A stretch of 64,000 bases of DNA from Triticum aestivum (Eukaryota > Streptophyta > Magnoliopsida > Poales > Poaceae). Location of the stretch: contig NC_057795.1 of the NCBI RefSeq assembly GCF_018294505.1, positions 518,213,915 to 518,277,914 of the forward strand. The letters are read 5' to 3'. The notes under the pieces were generated by a model that was not told where the DNA came from, made no database searches, and saw only the letters and a program-made list of their open reading frames with translations. The translations under genes and the position numbers were made by a program. Below are positions 46,061-58,195 of this stretch, piece by piece; positions within the stretch are counted from its first letter, which is position 1, and each line of letters begins with the position of its first letter.

Positions 46061-47747
46061 GCCATTGAGCGCTATAACTTTATTTAAAAATAACGCGGCA
46101 ACGCGTCAAGTCGAACTTTGTTTCGTGCAAGCGTGGTACACGACCTCCCTAGGTAAACAACTGCTATAGGCGTTCAAATTAGCACGGGGGCTGCCATTTC
46201 GTAAAGAAATGAGCTCCACCGTGTACCCGCACGGGTGTGGCCGGGCACGAAGCGTGAGTACATGCACGGTGCACCTATTCTCTTCTTGTATATGTACACC
46301 ACCTACGTGCGGTTGTGTGAGAGAGATACAAACCTAGAGAGATATAGTGTATGGGTTCTTGAGAGTTTTTTTTTGGGGGGGGGGTCAATCAAAAAATGTA
46401 ACATATGCAATGTGTGTGAAATAGAGTCCTGGATATAACATATATATAGAGGGGGCGATCCACGAGAAGAGAGTGGAGGTATCACCGACTTGAGGTGTCC
46501 ATAGAATCGAAAAGAGGGATGATGTGTGTGTGTGCGCGCGCGATTGATAAAGAGTGCCATCAAATTTGTGTGTGCCCACGTCAAAGATATAGAGTGGATG
46601 GCCTACTAGAACATGAGAGGGGACATGTGCAGTTTGTCTCTGTGGCATGGATACCTTCCTGCAACGCTCGACTATCGGTGTGTGGTGGGGGAAGAGGGAG
46701 GCCCAATTAACTATAGAGGTACAATGGCTGGTATATGTGTGGAGGAGGAGAGAGGCCTACCTCATGTATTAAGGAGATCGATCTGCCTCATGTATTAAGG
46801 GAGATCGATCGGCATCCATGCATATGTGCAGGAGAGGAATAAGGTTGGGAGAGAGACACAGCTAGAGTGTTGGAGGGGGTGGTAGTGGAGTTGCTTCTAA
46901 CAAATGGTGGGATAGGCTTGCCAGACAAACGGAGGGCACACCCGCAATATCAATAAGACAGGAGATGGCTGCTTGTTGTCTGTGCACGTGCGTGTGAGAG
47001 ACGGGTCAGGAGGCATGCACGAATGATGAGGGGGGATGATGTGGCTGTGGTAAGCAGACATAACTACATAGGAAGATCAATCGCCCTTTGTTAGAGAAAG
47101 GAGAGACATAACTTGTGAGGTACGTCGATCGATGGGGGGTAGTTAAAGTCGATCCAGGTATATGTTGGGAGATCGATCGGTATACATGCATGTGTGTGTT
47201 AGAAGCAAACGAGGCACGGGCAGAAGGATAGAGAGGGGTGCATGTAGGAGGTGGTACAAGAGGCATACTATATCGAGCGGGGAGGAGTGTGCGAGTACGA
47301 GAACGATGAAAAGAGTGGTGGGAGTGAGGCATGGACGGTGACAAGAGAAGAGGGGAAGCTTGTGTTTGTGCTAGGCACACCTGGCTAGAGAGGCATATCG
47401 ATCGATGTGTGACGTAAAGAAGGAGCTGGGGGGCCTACACACACCGTGGGTGAACGACCTAAAGTGAAAAGATGAATTTGCGCGATGGAGCTAGAGAATG
47501 CTGAGGGAGGGTGAGAGGGATGCGGGCGTGTGCATGCACAAGAGAAAGTTAGCGCTAGCTACAAAGATAAGAGGGTTGTGTGGGTGTAAAAGACGAATAG
47601 AGATCATATATACTTCATTATAAAAAGCGAATTCAGATATTTGAAGAATTTATCATAGTGTTTTAAACCGATGCATGTGTGAATATATGTAACAGTGATA
47701 CACATGGTGTGTTTATGAACATGTTATACTACATTTAATATACTTTA
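46061..47747. other. Low-complexity region, no gene seen
   Basis: It is GA/GT-rich on the plus strand with frequent GATCGATC palindromes and a G run at 46376. A 26-base tandem repeat (CTCATGTATTAAGGAGATCG) lies at 46761-46811. Open frames are short and lack domains. 47748 begins TCTCTACTCTTATAAAAA after an A, a weak Helitron-like 5' end. Confidence 0.4.
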
Positions 47748-48033
47748 TCTCTACTCTTATAAAAAAACGGAGTTGTTGATGATGGTGTCCCTGCCATCCT
47801 GCATTATAGGCCGTCCGATTTATATCTGGCGGATAGCATGGAAACTATGATGGTTGAAGTTGGCAACAATCATGATTGTAGATTCTTATTGAAATGGAGA
47901 AACAAATTCAAATTTAGTTCGAATTGCAGCGGTAGTATAGACATTTGGAATGCACTAAAATGTTGGTATGAGTAGGTTACATGCATTATATAGCAAGCAA
48001 AAAAAAATTAATCGGACATAACATGGATTCATA

Positions 48034-48267
48034 CTCCCTCCTTCCATCTATATAGGGCATAATATTTTTAGGACCGCCTTTCACTATTGACAAGATTAAT
48101 AGTACATGACATGCACAATGTGAAAATTATATCATTGAAAGAACCTTTCACAGACGAAGTTAACGGTGTGCTTTGTGTAAGTTGCATGTCATATATCATT
48201 GCTCTAGTATTTGGTCAAAGTTAGCATCGAAAAATGCATTAGGCCCTATATAGATGGAAGGAGGGAG
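48034..48267. mobile_element. Stowaway-type MITE (234 bp)
   Basis: Perfect inverted ends of about 25 bases start CTCCCTCCTTCCATCTATAT, flanked by TA (48032-48033 and 48268-48269). It lies 400 bases upstream of the gene-like region and has no coding. Confidence 0.9.
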
Positions 48268-49224
48268 TAGCTTTGAATAGCATTTGTATAGTAAAACGGG
48301 GCAAGACTCTCTCTTTGTGTGGTGTGAATAGTTTTATTTTTTTGTTTTCTTTTTGGTTGAGGGAAGTGCGAATTGATTTGGTACGTACAAGTACAACATT
48401 ACTACATGTTAGGCTTGTCCCTAAAATTCAACCCGCGTCTTGTTATATCCCGAAAATTCAGATATCGTGCTCCCAAAACTGGCGCCTTCACAACCCGTGC
48501 CTTGCTATCCCGAAATTACAACGCGCGCGAAAACTCCCTCCAGCTGCCAAATCCCGACACGCGAAATCCCCCATCTAACCCTGAGCCGAAAGGGCCGCTA
48601 GTTCAAATTGGTGGGGGGTACTTTTGTAACACACCCTACATTTTGGACAAGCGTGTCCCTAAGTCATGCTTCACCCCCTCCCATCGCCCCCTTTTCGCCA
48701 TTCGAAATCCCAGGCCGCCATAACCTATCCGCTCCACCCGCGAAACCCCACCCTCCTCTGTCCACCACGTCACCGCTGCCCAGCCGGAGCCTCTTCCCCG
48801 ACGACGTCGTCCACCGCAACAGCTCGACGTCCCTCGTCCACCTCCCTGGATGAGGATCCGTCGTCCATCTCGTCGTCCCGCTGGTTCAGCCGCCCCGTCC
48901 TCAACCTCCAAGGAGCTGCTCCAGCGATCGCCTCGTCTATCGCGGCTGCTCCATCCCTACAGCACCGCCTTAACCTGCTCCACCGGAACCGCAACATCCT
49001 CACCGACTCCTCGGACGAAGCCGAGGTCTACTCGGCGCCACCAAAGAGGTTTTACACTCATCACATCGCACCTTCTCCTTAACTCGACATCCCGGCGCTG
49101 ACGGTGCTCCATCCCACACTCCCATGGAGCGGCTACCTTGAAGCCGGCGCCACGGGCAACATCTCCATGGAGGCTCGCCCCCAGTGCGAGGCCCCTTCGG
49201 CGGCGGCGTCCATACGAGCTGGAT

Positions 49225-49350
49225 CTGCTGCTGCTGCTCCGGCTCTCGCTCGCTCGCTCACGCTGCTGCTGCTGCTCCGGCTCTCGCCCGATCGCTTGCT
49301 CGCCCAGCTGCTGCTGCTGCTCTCCCCCTCGCTCGTGCTGCTGCTCTGCT
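49225..49350 (+). repeat. CTG-rich low-complexity segment
   Basis: GCTGCTGCTGCTCCGGCTCT occurs twice with further CTG runs, giving a chance Leu-rich frame (49104-49358) inside the first intron. Confidence 0.7.
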
Positions 49351-52268
49351 CTGATTAAGCCACACTTCAGTCAACTGAATCGACTTTTGGGTCAGTCGAT
49401 TTTCAGGGGTTGGGGGGGGGACTCGCCGGAGTTAAGGAAGAACCACCCACAACAGGGACGGGGGCTCGCCGGAGAGGTACCCCACTATCTATCTTAGGGT
49501 TCACGGTGGGGGAGCGGGGGGCCTAGAGGGCTGGCCGGGGCGGCAGTGGTGAGTTGTTTCGGGGCGGCGAGGCGGCGCTGGGGCCGGCGGTTCGGCCGGT
49601 GGTGGCTGGCGGCTCAAGGGGGTGTAGGTTGAAGATGAACTGCAGGACCTCCCTAAACTACATGTCAAGTGCCTCTCTGCTACCATTGCGTTCAGTTTCG
49701 ACAGTAGCATTCAGATTCCACAGTAAATTTCAGTTTTGACAGTTAAGTTGAGAGTCAACAGTTTTTACCATATCTGTTGTAGTCAGGTGGTTTTTGGTGA
49801 TGTTAATTTTACATCCATTTTACACCATCTATTGGAGATGCTATTAGAATCCCAATTGAGATTGACGATGTCTGTCTTGTGCTGCTTCAGCCTTGACGTC
49901 TTACGGCTCACCGGAGCTGCTCCAACGACAGAACAATCCATCACAACAGAGCAGTGCCCTGGACGCCGTCTACAGATTCCTCAGATCTTCCTCCACACCT
50001 TCGACAGCCACCTCTGCCTCAACTGCTTCAGCGACCAACCCAATGATGCTGAGGTCGACACGGCTATGGCAAAGAGGTTGTACACTTGTTGCATCACTTA
50101 TTACTATACATTCACGTCGATCCATTAGGGCTATTTTGGTTCAACAAAAAAACGTCGATCTACTGGTTGTTACCATCACTCTAAATTTCTGCATGCTCTC
50201 CTTACATAATCTCACCATATTTTTTTCGTATGCATGTCAGATATTGTACACAGTCATGCTGAACATGTAGAGAAAAAGAGAAGAGTTTTGCGCGGCAATA
50301 CAATGTCATGCAGACATCGCTCCATGGTGGGTTCAATGGCAAACCCTCCCCACCCCTCTCCAGATTGTAATCCAGAGGAAGATATCTGTTCTGAGGCGTA
50401 TTCAGACGCCGCTGAACACTCCTATTTACCCCCAAGGTGTTTGCTCTACCTTGGCATGATGATGTTAGTCATATCATGCACATGTTGCCTTGCAGTGCCT
50501 ACTTTTGACATCATATATGTCATCTGCTTAGTTTAGACATGTTCTGTAATGCCACCTGTTTAGTTTCTATATCATATATGGGAATTATACAGTCTCATGT
50601 CTTTTAGCCAGCCATAATATATGTGAAATGTGCAATGCCATCCTGTTTAACCAGGCATCATATATTTGAATGATATCTTGCCCATCCTTTTCTTCATTAC
50701 ATTTCCATTTGTCGATAATGTTTGTACATTAAACTACACTTCCTGTGAACCAACCATTTGGGTGGGAGATGGAAAAATCTGGAGTGAAAACAAGGCCTTC
50801 AGAGCAGACAGTGCTACCTGTGGAAGCAGATCTCTTGTTGGGTCCCGATAGCTCCTCAGAGAAGGATTCAGAGACAGATGACCAGTCCTATTCCCCCACT
50901 GAGGTGTATGCTCTAACTTGGCACGGTTATACTGCTCATATCATGCATACGGTGTCTTGCATTGCATAGTTTAGACATCATATACACAATATTCAACACC
51001 ATGTTCTTAGTTCAGACATCATATTGAAGGCCCTCTGTTTAGCATATAAATCACATATGTGAATTAAATGATGCGATCCTGATTACTTAGATAACATGTA
51101 GGTGAATTATGTCATGCGATCCTGTTTAGTTATTCATCATATCTTTGCATTATGTTATGCTATGCTATCCAGTTTAGATAGACATCATATATGTGAAATT
51201 ATGTCATGCTATCCGTTTTAGTTAAACAATATACATGTCAACTATTTCATGCCCTCTTTTTTCCACACTATCTATTGCATCTGTCTCTCATACAATGTCT
51301 GTAAATTCAACTATGTTTCCTGTTTATCAGCCATTTGAATTGGAGCGGATGATGCCGGTATCTAGCGGAATAAAAACACGGTCTTCAAATAAAATAGTGC
51401 TACCTCTTGGTGGAGATATCATCCCAGTTGTACATGCACAAGAACCAGCCCTACCACACATAACCCAAACTCTCGCAGATTGTACCCCTACTGCGATGGA
51501 CAGAGAACCAGCTTCACCCAATCTAACCCCAACCCCAGCCGATAGTAACCCAGTTCCTGTTGACACAACACCATCTCCACCACAAAGCTCCCAAAAAAGT
51601 GCAGTTAGTAAGGCAACTCCAGTGCCCAAAGGGCCAGTACTATCACGGCGAACCCCAACTCCACCAGTTAGTACGCCTATTCCTATGGAGGAAGCACAAC
51701 CAGCTAGTCGTAGTTTAGCATCTATCGCATTTGATGTTGTTAAATCGTATGTGCGTATCTTCCCATCTTGGAAATATTATACTGAAGATGAAGGAAAATG
51801 CCAGTTGCAGGTGTTTGTCCAGGAGTTATGTGTAAGTAATGTTATTCATGGCAATTACTTTGCTTCGTCCCATACATCCTACCTCCATGATGGTTATAAT
51901 ACAGCAAAATTTCACATTTTTCTCTATAGAGAAGGACCGATTTGGAAACTCAGGATGAGGTAACCTATGCTAATACCTCTGCTATCTTCAAGAATGCTTG
52001 GTGGCAGTATCGGAATTACCTGAAGAAAATGTACTTCACCAGCAAAGAAACTCATCAAATTCCCTTACGTTCTCCTGAGACACATTTACTGGACGATGAC
52101 TTGGAACGCCTTGTTCTGTACTGGTCCCGAACCAAGAATGTGGTAAGGTCTATGAGCTCATTTTCTATTTTTAAGTATTTTATTCTTGTGTCTTACTATA
52201 CTCTGTTCATGTAGAACAAGTGCCTAAACCTGAAGAACAACTGTTCTAATTTAAGATTCCATTGCTAT

Positions 52269-52452
52269 CATAGTTCAAAAAAGCGCTAGGCGTTAATTGT
52301 GCATTTTGCCACCGCCTTGCGCTTTACTGACCAAAGCGCATGCTTATGCGCAGTTATGCACAGATTATGCGTAGTTATGCGCAATGCGTTTTGCCAACGC
52401 CTAGAGCCTAGGCGCGCTTAAGCGCTCGCTTAGGCGCGCCTTTTTAACTATG
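52269..52452. mobile_element. Small inverted-repeat element with 8-bp target duplication
   Basis: It lies in the intron after 52142. The ends are CATAGTT-AAAAA-GCG and the inverted complement; the interior is built of GCGC, AGGCG and TTATGCGCA palindromes. Flanks are ATTGCTAT (52261-52268) and ATTGCTTT (52453-52460). An 8-base duplication points to a hAT-type mobiliser. Confidence 0.7.
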
Positions 52453-53744
52453 ATTGCTTTGCTCTTGTATCACTGTATTTACTCATACAAACTTATTTTT
52501 AAATTGAAGGATCCAATCGAAACTCCAATGGCACAGCAGGTATGTTCACACATGTTTCTTTAACATGTTTGCTCTTATCAATAACTCTGTTGATTTCAAT
52601 TTCAATTGTGTATACAGTTGACTTTCATATCATGCACATTACTAGCATCACAACAGAGACAATAGTGTTGTTGCACATGTAGACTCGTGGTACCCATCTG
52701 AAATCTTGTTGTGCCGTGTAGTTTCCCACGCTTTGTATTCTTTCACTGCTGCTTTCTCTTGAACTGATATGATTTGAACCGTGTCTCTATTTTGATTTGG
52801 CAAGACAATGCAGTGACCATAGGACATAGATATATGTTTATTTGATGCTTTTATTATGTACTAGTACTTGGCAATAGAAGACTTGGTAGTTTAATCCTGT
52901 CCACCTTACTAATGAACTGGTTCACCGAAATGAGTTTCATATACTAGTACATGCTAAACTTGTTATGTGTCTACTTGTTTCTTCTATTAGAATGCTGACA
53001 GAATATTGGGGAAGAGTGCCTTATTAAGCAATGGTAAAGGAAGTATTGCAGATAAGGTTTAGGATAGTGATACATCCTTGTTGGTCTCCAACAAAGCTGA
53101 TAAAACAGCTAAGGAAGACTATCTTGGAGACAGCAAGACAACCCCAAAGTCCTGTCTTGGTTTAGTGTTCGAGTTACTGGCCACTACCGCATGCACAAGC
53201 TATTCAAACTCACTGTCTGAATTAGTTCGGTTTCTTGAGTCTCAACTACAAGCTGAAAGACATCAATCAGCTGTGCTGCGACAAGAAGTGGAAGGACTGC
53301 GGAAGTCCCTGGAGCATTCAGATGCATACTTTCTGGTGCAACAGCAAGCGTTGGAGGATTTTAGCGCCAAACAGGACAAAGCTAATCAGCTTGCTAAGCT
53401 TATTGCCAGCATGGTGGATACCCAGGATAACGTTTCTTGAGCTCTTCTGAAGTTGTTTCAGTTATGCTCTTGTTTTGCTGCCGCATGGATGATCCTGGAC
53501 GTGCTGGATGATCCTGTTGTGGGGTACTCCGGACTCACTTGACGGTGTCCGGGTTCTTTATCACCAAATTGGCTGTTTGCCTAAGAAGGCTGTTTTGTAC
53601 TTCTGCGGCGAGGGCCGCAGTGTGCTCCTCTGTACGGAGCGAGCGCTCTGTGTTTTCATTAACTGTTATAACCCCGCGAGGTCCTGGCATTTTGAGCTTG
53701 AGGTATGCATAATGCGGTACCGCATTGAATCTTGCAAATGCGGT

Positions 53745-54833
53745 TCATCCGAGCAGTGCATCATAGCCACTATGGAAGGGGACGATGCCCATTTTGAAGA
53801 CCACTTCCAGTGTGATTAAGCCCGTGCAACATGCCTCCACACCTCGTATGACACCTTTGAAGGTGGTTTTTGTGGGCTTGATCCTTGAGGGGTCGATGCC
53901 CATTTTGCGCACTGTATCTTGATAGAGCAGGTTCAGGCTGCTGCCGTTGTCCATGAGGACTTGTGTGAGATGGAATCCGTCGATGATGGGGTCGATGACT
54001 AATGCGGCCGAACCTCCATGACGGATACTGGTAGGATGGTCCCCATGATCGAAAGTGATCGGAGTAGAGGACCATGGGTTGAACTTTGGGGCGACTGGCT
54101 CCATCGCATAGACGTCCCTTAATGCACGGTTCCATTCCCGCTTGGGAATATGGGTTGCGTATATCATATTCACCATTTTCACCTGGGGAGGGAATTTCTT
54201 CTGTCCTCCTGTGTTTGGCGGCCGGGGCTCCTCATCGTCATCGCTATGCAACCCCTTTTCCTTGTTTTCGGCATTCAACTTGCCGGCTTGTTTGAACACC
54301 CAGCATTCTCTGTTGGTGTGGTTGGCTGGTTTATTGGGGGTGCCATGAATTTGACATGAGCGATCGAGTATGCGGTCCAGACTGGACGAGCCTAGATTGT
54401 TTCTTTTGAATGGCTTTTTCCACAGTCTGGATTTAGAGCCTCTGAATCCGGTGTTGATTGCCGTGTCTTTGGTGTTGTCTCCATTGTTGCGACGCTTGTG
54501 TCTATTGCGTCGTGGCTTGCCGTTGCTACCTCTGGTGTCTGAATCGCCAGAGCTTTTGGGTGTGATGTTGCTACGAGCCAGCCAGCTGTCCTCGCTCGTG
54601 CAAAAGCGGGTCATGAGTGTCGTGAGGGCTGCCATGGACTTTGGCTTCTCTTGGCCGAGGTGTTGGGCGAGCCATTCATCACGGATGTTATGCTTGAAGG
54701 CTGCTAAGGCTTCGGCATCCGGACAGTCGACAATTTGGTTCTTTTTAGTTAGGAACCGACTCCAGAATTTCCTGGCTGATTCTTCGGGCTGTTGGGTTAT
54801 GTGACTTAAGTCATCAGCATCCGGTGGTCGCAC
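53745..54833 (-). pseudogene. Gag C-terminus and protease of element 4
   Basis: The frame continues the gag core after TAG 54841-54843, with A-R-K-F-W-S-R-F-L-T-K-K-N, the C-Q-I-H-G-T-P...R-E-C-W-V-F cluster and a protease with intact Asp (V-L-M-D-N-G-S-S-L-N). Compared with element 1, residues between V-V-F and P-F are deleted before the G-Y-D-A-L-L-G box at the end. The same frame remains recognisable to about 53520 (R-S-L-R-T-E-E-H-T-A-A-L), where the element is cut. RT is absent. Confidence 0.75.
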
Positions 54834-54842
54834 GTAAGTGCC

Positions 54843-55472
54843 CTAGAAGTTGTCAAGGAATGCGTCTTCCACGTCCTCCCAACTGCCAATGGAGCTTGCC
54901 GGCAGGCTATTCAGCCAATGCCGAGCCGGTCCTTTGAGCTTAAGTGGTAGGTACTTGATGGCATGTAAGTCATCGCCACGGGCCATGTGAATGTGTAGGA
55001 GAAAATCTTCAATCCATACCGTGGGGTCTGTTGTGCCATCATATGATTCAATGTTCATGGATTTAAACCCTTCTGGTAATTCATGATCCATTACTTCATC
55101 AGTGAAGCATAGGGGGTGTGAGGCGCCTCTATGCCGGGCTACATCCCGACGCAGTTCAAATGAAGCTAGTCTGCTGTATTCGGCCCAGCCGGACTTTTGT
55201 TTAGTGTATCCGGCGTGACGGTCATCGTCACGCGTTATGGCACGCCCCCGTGATCCGTAGATCGATCTTGACTGTCCTGCTTTGTTTTCCAATACATCTT
55301 GTAGGTCGTTCGTGTGACCCCGGTCCTTAGTATTATTGTTTGATTGACGACGGGGTGCGGTCTGGACTCCGGGCTTGTACGCCGCTTTGTCTCGGCCAGG
55401 AGGTGGCCGGTCAGCCGCATCATGCGCTGGTAGTGTGGGCTTTAACGCCTCCTCCTCAAGTTGAGGTAGCAA
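54843..55472 (-). pseudogene. Gag core (retrotrans_gag) of element 4
   Basis: It carries Y-D-G-T-T-D-P-T-V-W-I-E-D-F, H-M-A-R-G-D-D-L-H-A-I-K-Y, W-L-N-S-L-P and W-E-D-V-E-D-A-F, the same capsid core as element 1 (8881-9720). It ends at a TAG where element 1 has Gln (N-F-Q-G-T-Y-V), so the stop is a point change and the frame is otherwise unbroken into the next block. Confidence 0.8.
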
Positions 55473-55592
55473 CCTGCGCTTTGGGTAACTTTTGGTAGGG
55501 CGCTCGATTCCGTATTCCTCGGAGGTCAGGACCTCAGTCCATCTATCAAGTTAGCAGATCTTGATCAGCTTGAAGCTGTTGCTACTTTTTCT

Positions 55593-56453
55593 TCAGGCTT
55601 TTGCAGTGGCTATAAGCTGGCGCTTGAAGCGCTCCTGCTCAACGGCCTCAGGCATGATGAATTCTTCGTCGCCAAGGCTCACTTCGTCTTTGGAGAGAGG
55701 CATGTAATTATCATCCTCTGATTCTCCATCTGCTACCTGTTCCTTGGGTCTAGCTTGCCCATCTTCTTGCTCGGCCTGCTCGAAGCCTGGCTGGGCCGGA
55801 TTGTTTTCGTCTTCGGCACCATCCGGATTGTTATCATCTCTTGTGTCGGTATCACTATTTTTACTGTGGTGGGGCTTGGAGCGGCGCCTATGACGCCGGT
55901 GCCTAGATTGCTTCTCCACGGGATTATCTTCCATTGCCTCATCGCCCTTGTTTTCTTTGGGGGTGTCCACCATGTATATATCATATGATGAGGTGGTTGT
56001 CCAGCGCCCTATAGGTTGTGGTTCCTGTTCTTCTCCTGCATCATCGTCCATACCGTCGATGTCTTCAGGGTTGAAGTCAAGCACGTCGGTTAAGTCATCG
56101 ACAGTGGCTATTAGGTGGGTGGTGGGTGGGTAACGAATTTCTTCGTCGTCCGCTTCCCACTCGAGCTGGACATAGTTCGGCCAAGAGTCTCCTGACAAGG
56201 AGAGAGACCTTACTGAATTTAGCACATCACCCAAGGGTGAGTGCTGAAAGATATCTGCGGAGGTGAACTCCATGACCGGTGCCCAATCAGATCCGATAGG
56301 CACAGACATACGCGGTTTGGACCCTGTAGCCGGAGACGAGTCCGAGGGTCCGATGATACCGGCCTCATAGGAGGTGGGGTCAGTGTTCGGCTCCAAGGCC
56401 GATGAGTGTGCGGCCTCCGTGGCGGGGTCCTTCCACCTGTCCTCGGATGGCAC
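55593..56453 (-). pseudogene. Acidic gag region of element 4
   Basis: The frame is rich in Asp/Glu (D-D-D-A-G-E-E-Q-E) with a basic H-R-R-H-R-R-R-S-K patch, then L-G-D-E-E-F-I-M-P near the end. It matches 7964-8830 of element 1 block by block. It is bounded by a TGA at 56472-56474 upstream (probable CGA) and a stop at 55593. It has no enzymatic motif. Confidence 0.7.
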
Positions 56454-56471
56454 AATCTGCTCTGGGTTGAT

Positions 56472-56777
56472 TCACGGGGCCTCCGCAAGCGCGATCTCCC
56501 GAACACTGTCCGATGGAAGATCTAAGTCATGCTCGTCATGACTGTTCGGTGCACCTGACGCGGGCTCGAATCCGTCAAAGATCAAGTCTCCGCGGATGTC
56601 GGCAGTATAGTTCAAGCTTCCAAACCTGACCTGATGGCCAGGGGCGTAGCTATCAATCTGCTCCAGATGGCCAAGCGAGTTGGCCCGCAGTATGAAGCCG
56701 CCGAATACGAAGATCTGTTCGAGAAGGAAAACCTTCCCCTGGACCGCGTCAGTGAAGATGATCGAAGGAGCCATCAA
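56472..56777 (-). pseudogene. Gag N-terminus of element 4
   Basis: M-M-A-P-S-I-I-F, F-V-F-G-G-F and Y-A-P-G-H-Q-V-R-F-G-S-L match the start of element 1 gag. The start ATG lies about 45 bases inside the LTR-leader joint. Confidence 0.7.
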
Positions 56778-56821
56778 GCCTTATCGCGACGACACAGTGG
56801 AACTCTCAATTAAAGCACCAA

Positions 56822-57231
56822 TGGTAACAGGAGGCCGGGGACACAATGTTTATCCAGGTTCGGGCCCTCTCATTGGAGGCAATACCCTACTTCCTGCTTG
56901 ATTGATCTTGATGATATGAGTATTACAAGAGTTGATCTACCACGAGATTGTAGAGGCTAAACCCTAGAAGCTAGCCTATGATTATGATCATTGTTGTCCT
57001 ACGGACTAAACCCTCCGGTTTATATAGACACCGGAGGGGGCTAGGGTTACACAGAGTCGGTTACAGAGAAGGATATCTACATATACGAATTGCCAAGCTT
57101 GCCTTCCACGCAAAGGAGAGTCCCATCCGGACACAGGACGAAGTCTTCAATCTTGTATCTTCATAGTCCAACAGTCCGGCCAAAGTATATAGTCCGGCTG
57201 TCCGAGGACCCCTTAATCCCGGACTCCCTCA
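56822..57231 (-). repeat. 5' LTR of element 4, 3' end deleted (about 410 bp)
   Basis: Starts TGAGGGAGTCC at 57231; the TATA box (minus) is at 57019-57028. The last about 70 bases of the LTR are missing: GTTACCATT runs directly into GGTGCTTTAATTGAGAG. The complete version in element 1 is 480 bp. Confidence 0.85.
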
Positions 57232-57971
57232 ATGCCTTCCGGGGCATCCCCAAGCTTAGGCTTTTGGTTGTCCTTTAATATCTTTGGGTTCCATGGGCAT
57301 CCCCAAGCTTAGGCTCTAGCCACTCCTTATTCCTTAGTCCATCAAATCTTTACCCAAAACTTGAAAACTTCACAACACAAAACTCAACAGGAAATCTCAT
57401 AAGCTCCGTTAGTGCAAGAAAGAAAAACCACCACATAAGGTACTGTAATGAACTCATTATTTATTTATATTGGTGTTAAACCTACTGTATTCCAACTTCT
57501 CTATGGTTCATACCCCCCGATACTAGCCATAGATGCATCAAAATAAGCAAAAAAACACGAAAAACAGAATCTATGAAAAACAGAACAGTCTGTAGCAATC
57601 TGCAACTTTAGAATACTTGTGTAACTCTAAAAATTCTACCAAAATAGGAAGTCCTGGGAAATTTGTCCATTGATCTACTGCAAAAAGATCAACGCAAAAA
57701 CACGTTTATGTGATTTATTAAAATTATTCGCGTGCGTGCAAAGTTTCTGTTTTTCAGCAGAATCAAATTAACTATCACCGTAGGTTATCCTATATGTTCT
57801 ACTTGGCACAAACACTAATTAAAACATAAAACCACATCTAAACAGAAGCTAGATGAAATATTTATTACTAAACAGAAGCAAAAAGCAAGAAACAAAAATA
57901 AAATTGGGTTCCTCCCAACAAGCGCTATCGTTTAACGCCCCTAGCTAGGCATAAAAGCGAGGATAGATCTA
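57232..57971 (-). other. Non-coding 3' interior of element 3
   Basis: It is AT-rich with GGGCATCCCCAAGCTTAGGC twice (57242 and 57287 areas), a phrase common in the 3' regions of Athila-type elements. No frame is supported. It begins at the edge of element 4. Confidence 0.55.
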
Positions 57972-58195
57972 CGTATTACCATCTTTGGTATTCAAATCAT
58001 ATGTAGCTCGCATAATAGATTCATAAGGTAATTTGACTTTCTTTCTAGTGAAGTGTTCCATGCCTTTCCTTAATGGAAATTGGAATCTAATATTCCCTTC
58101 CTTCATATCAGTAATTGCACCAATCGTTCTAAGGAAAGGTCTACCAAGAATAACAGGACATGAAAGATTGCAATCTATATCAAGAACGATAAAAT

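Larger units (their letters stand above)
48666..53440 (+). pseudogene. Multi-exon transposon-derived gene, Ptta/En/Spm-like
   Basis: Probable exons: 48666-49048, 49891-50076, 50241-50436, about 50755-50903, 51331-51831, 51930-52142, 52510-52539 and 52991-53440, mostly with GT...AG borders. The core is in the 51331-52142 exons: F-P-S-W-K-Y-Y-T-E-D-E-G-K and F-K-N-A-W-W-Q-Y-R-N-Y-L-K-K. This resembles plant Ptta/En/Spm transposase-family proteins (PF03004 type, from memory). The last exon is a coiled coil (L-E-S-Q-L-Q-A-E-R-H) with TAG at 53060-53062. Exons 4 and 5 are duplicates, as are parts of 1 and 2. Phase fails between exons 2 and 3. It ends 80 bases before element 4. Confidence 0.5.
53520..57231 (-). 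mobile_element. Element 4: truncated Tat-type gypsy, element 1 family
   Basis: A shortened 5' LTR (56822-57231) is followed on the minus strand by a leader, gag in four blocks and a protease that ends near 53520. Gag and LTR are closely related to element 1. It lies inside element 3: the right edge 57231/57232 adjoins element 3 interior, but on the left it meets the multi-exon pseudogene, so no target duplicate (ATGCC expected) is visible there. A deletion or rearrangement removed pol and the 3' LTR. Confidence 0.75.

Noticed and set aside
49104..49358. Leu-rich frame, signal-peptide-like
   Set aside because: It arises from CTG repeats inside an intron.
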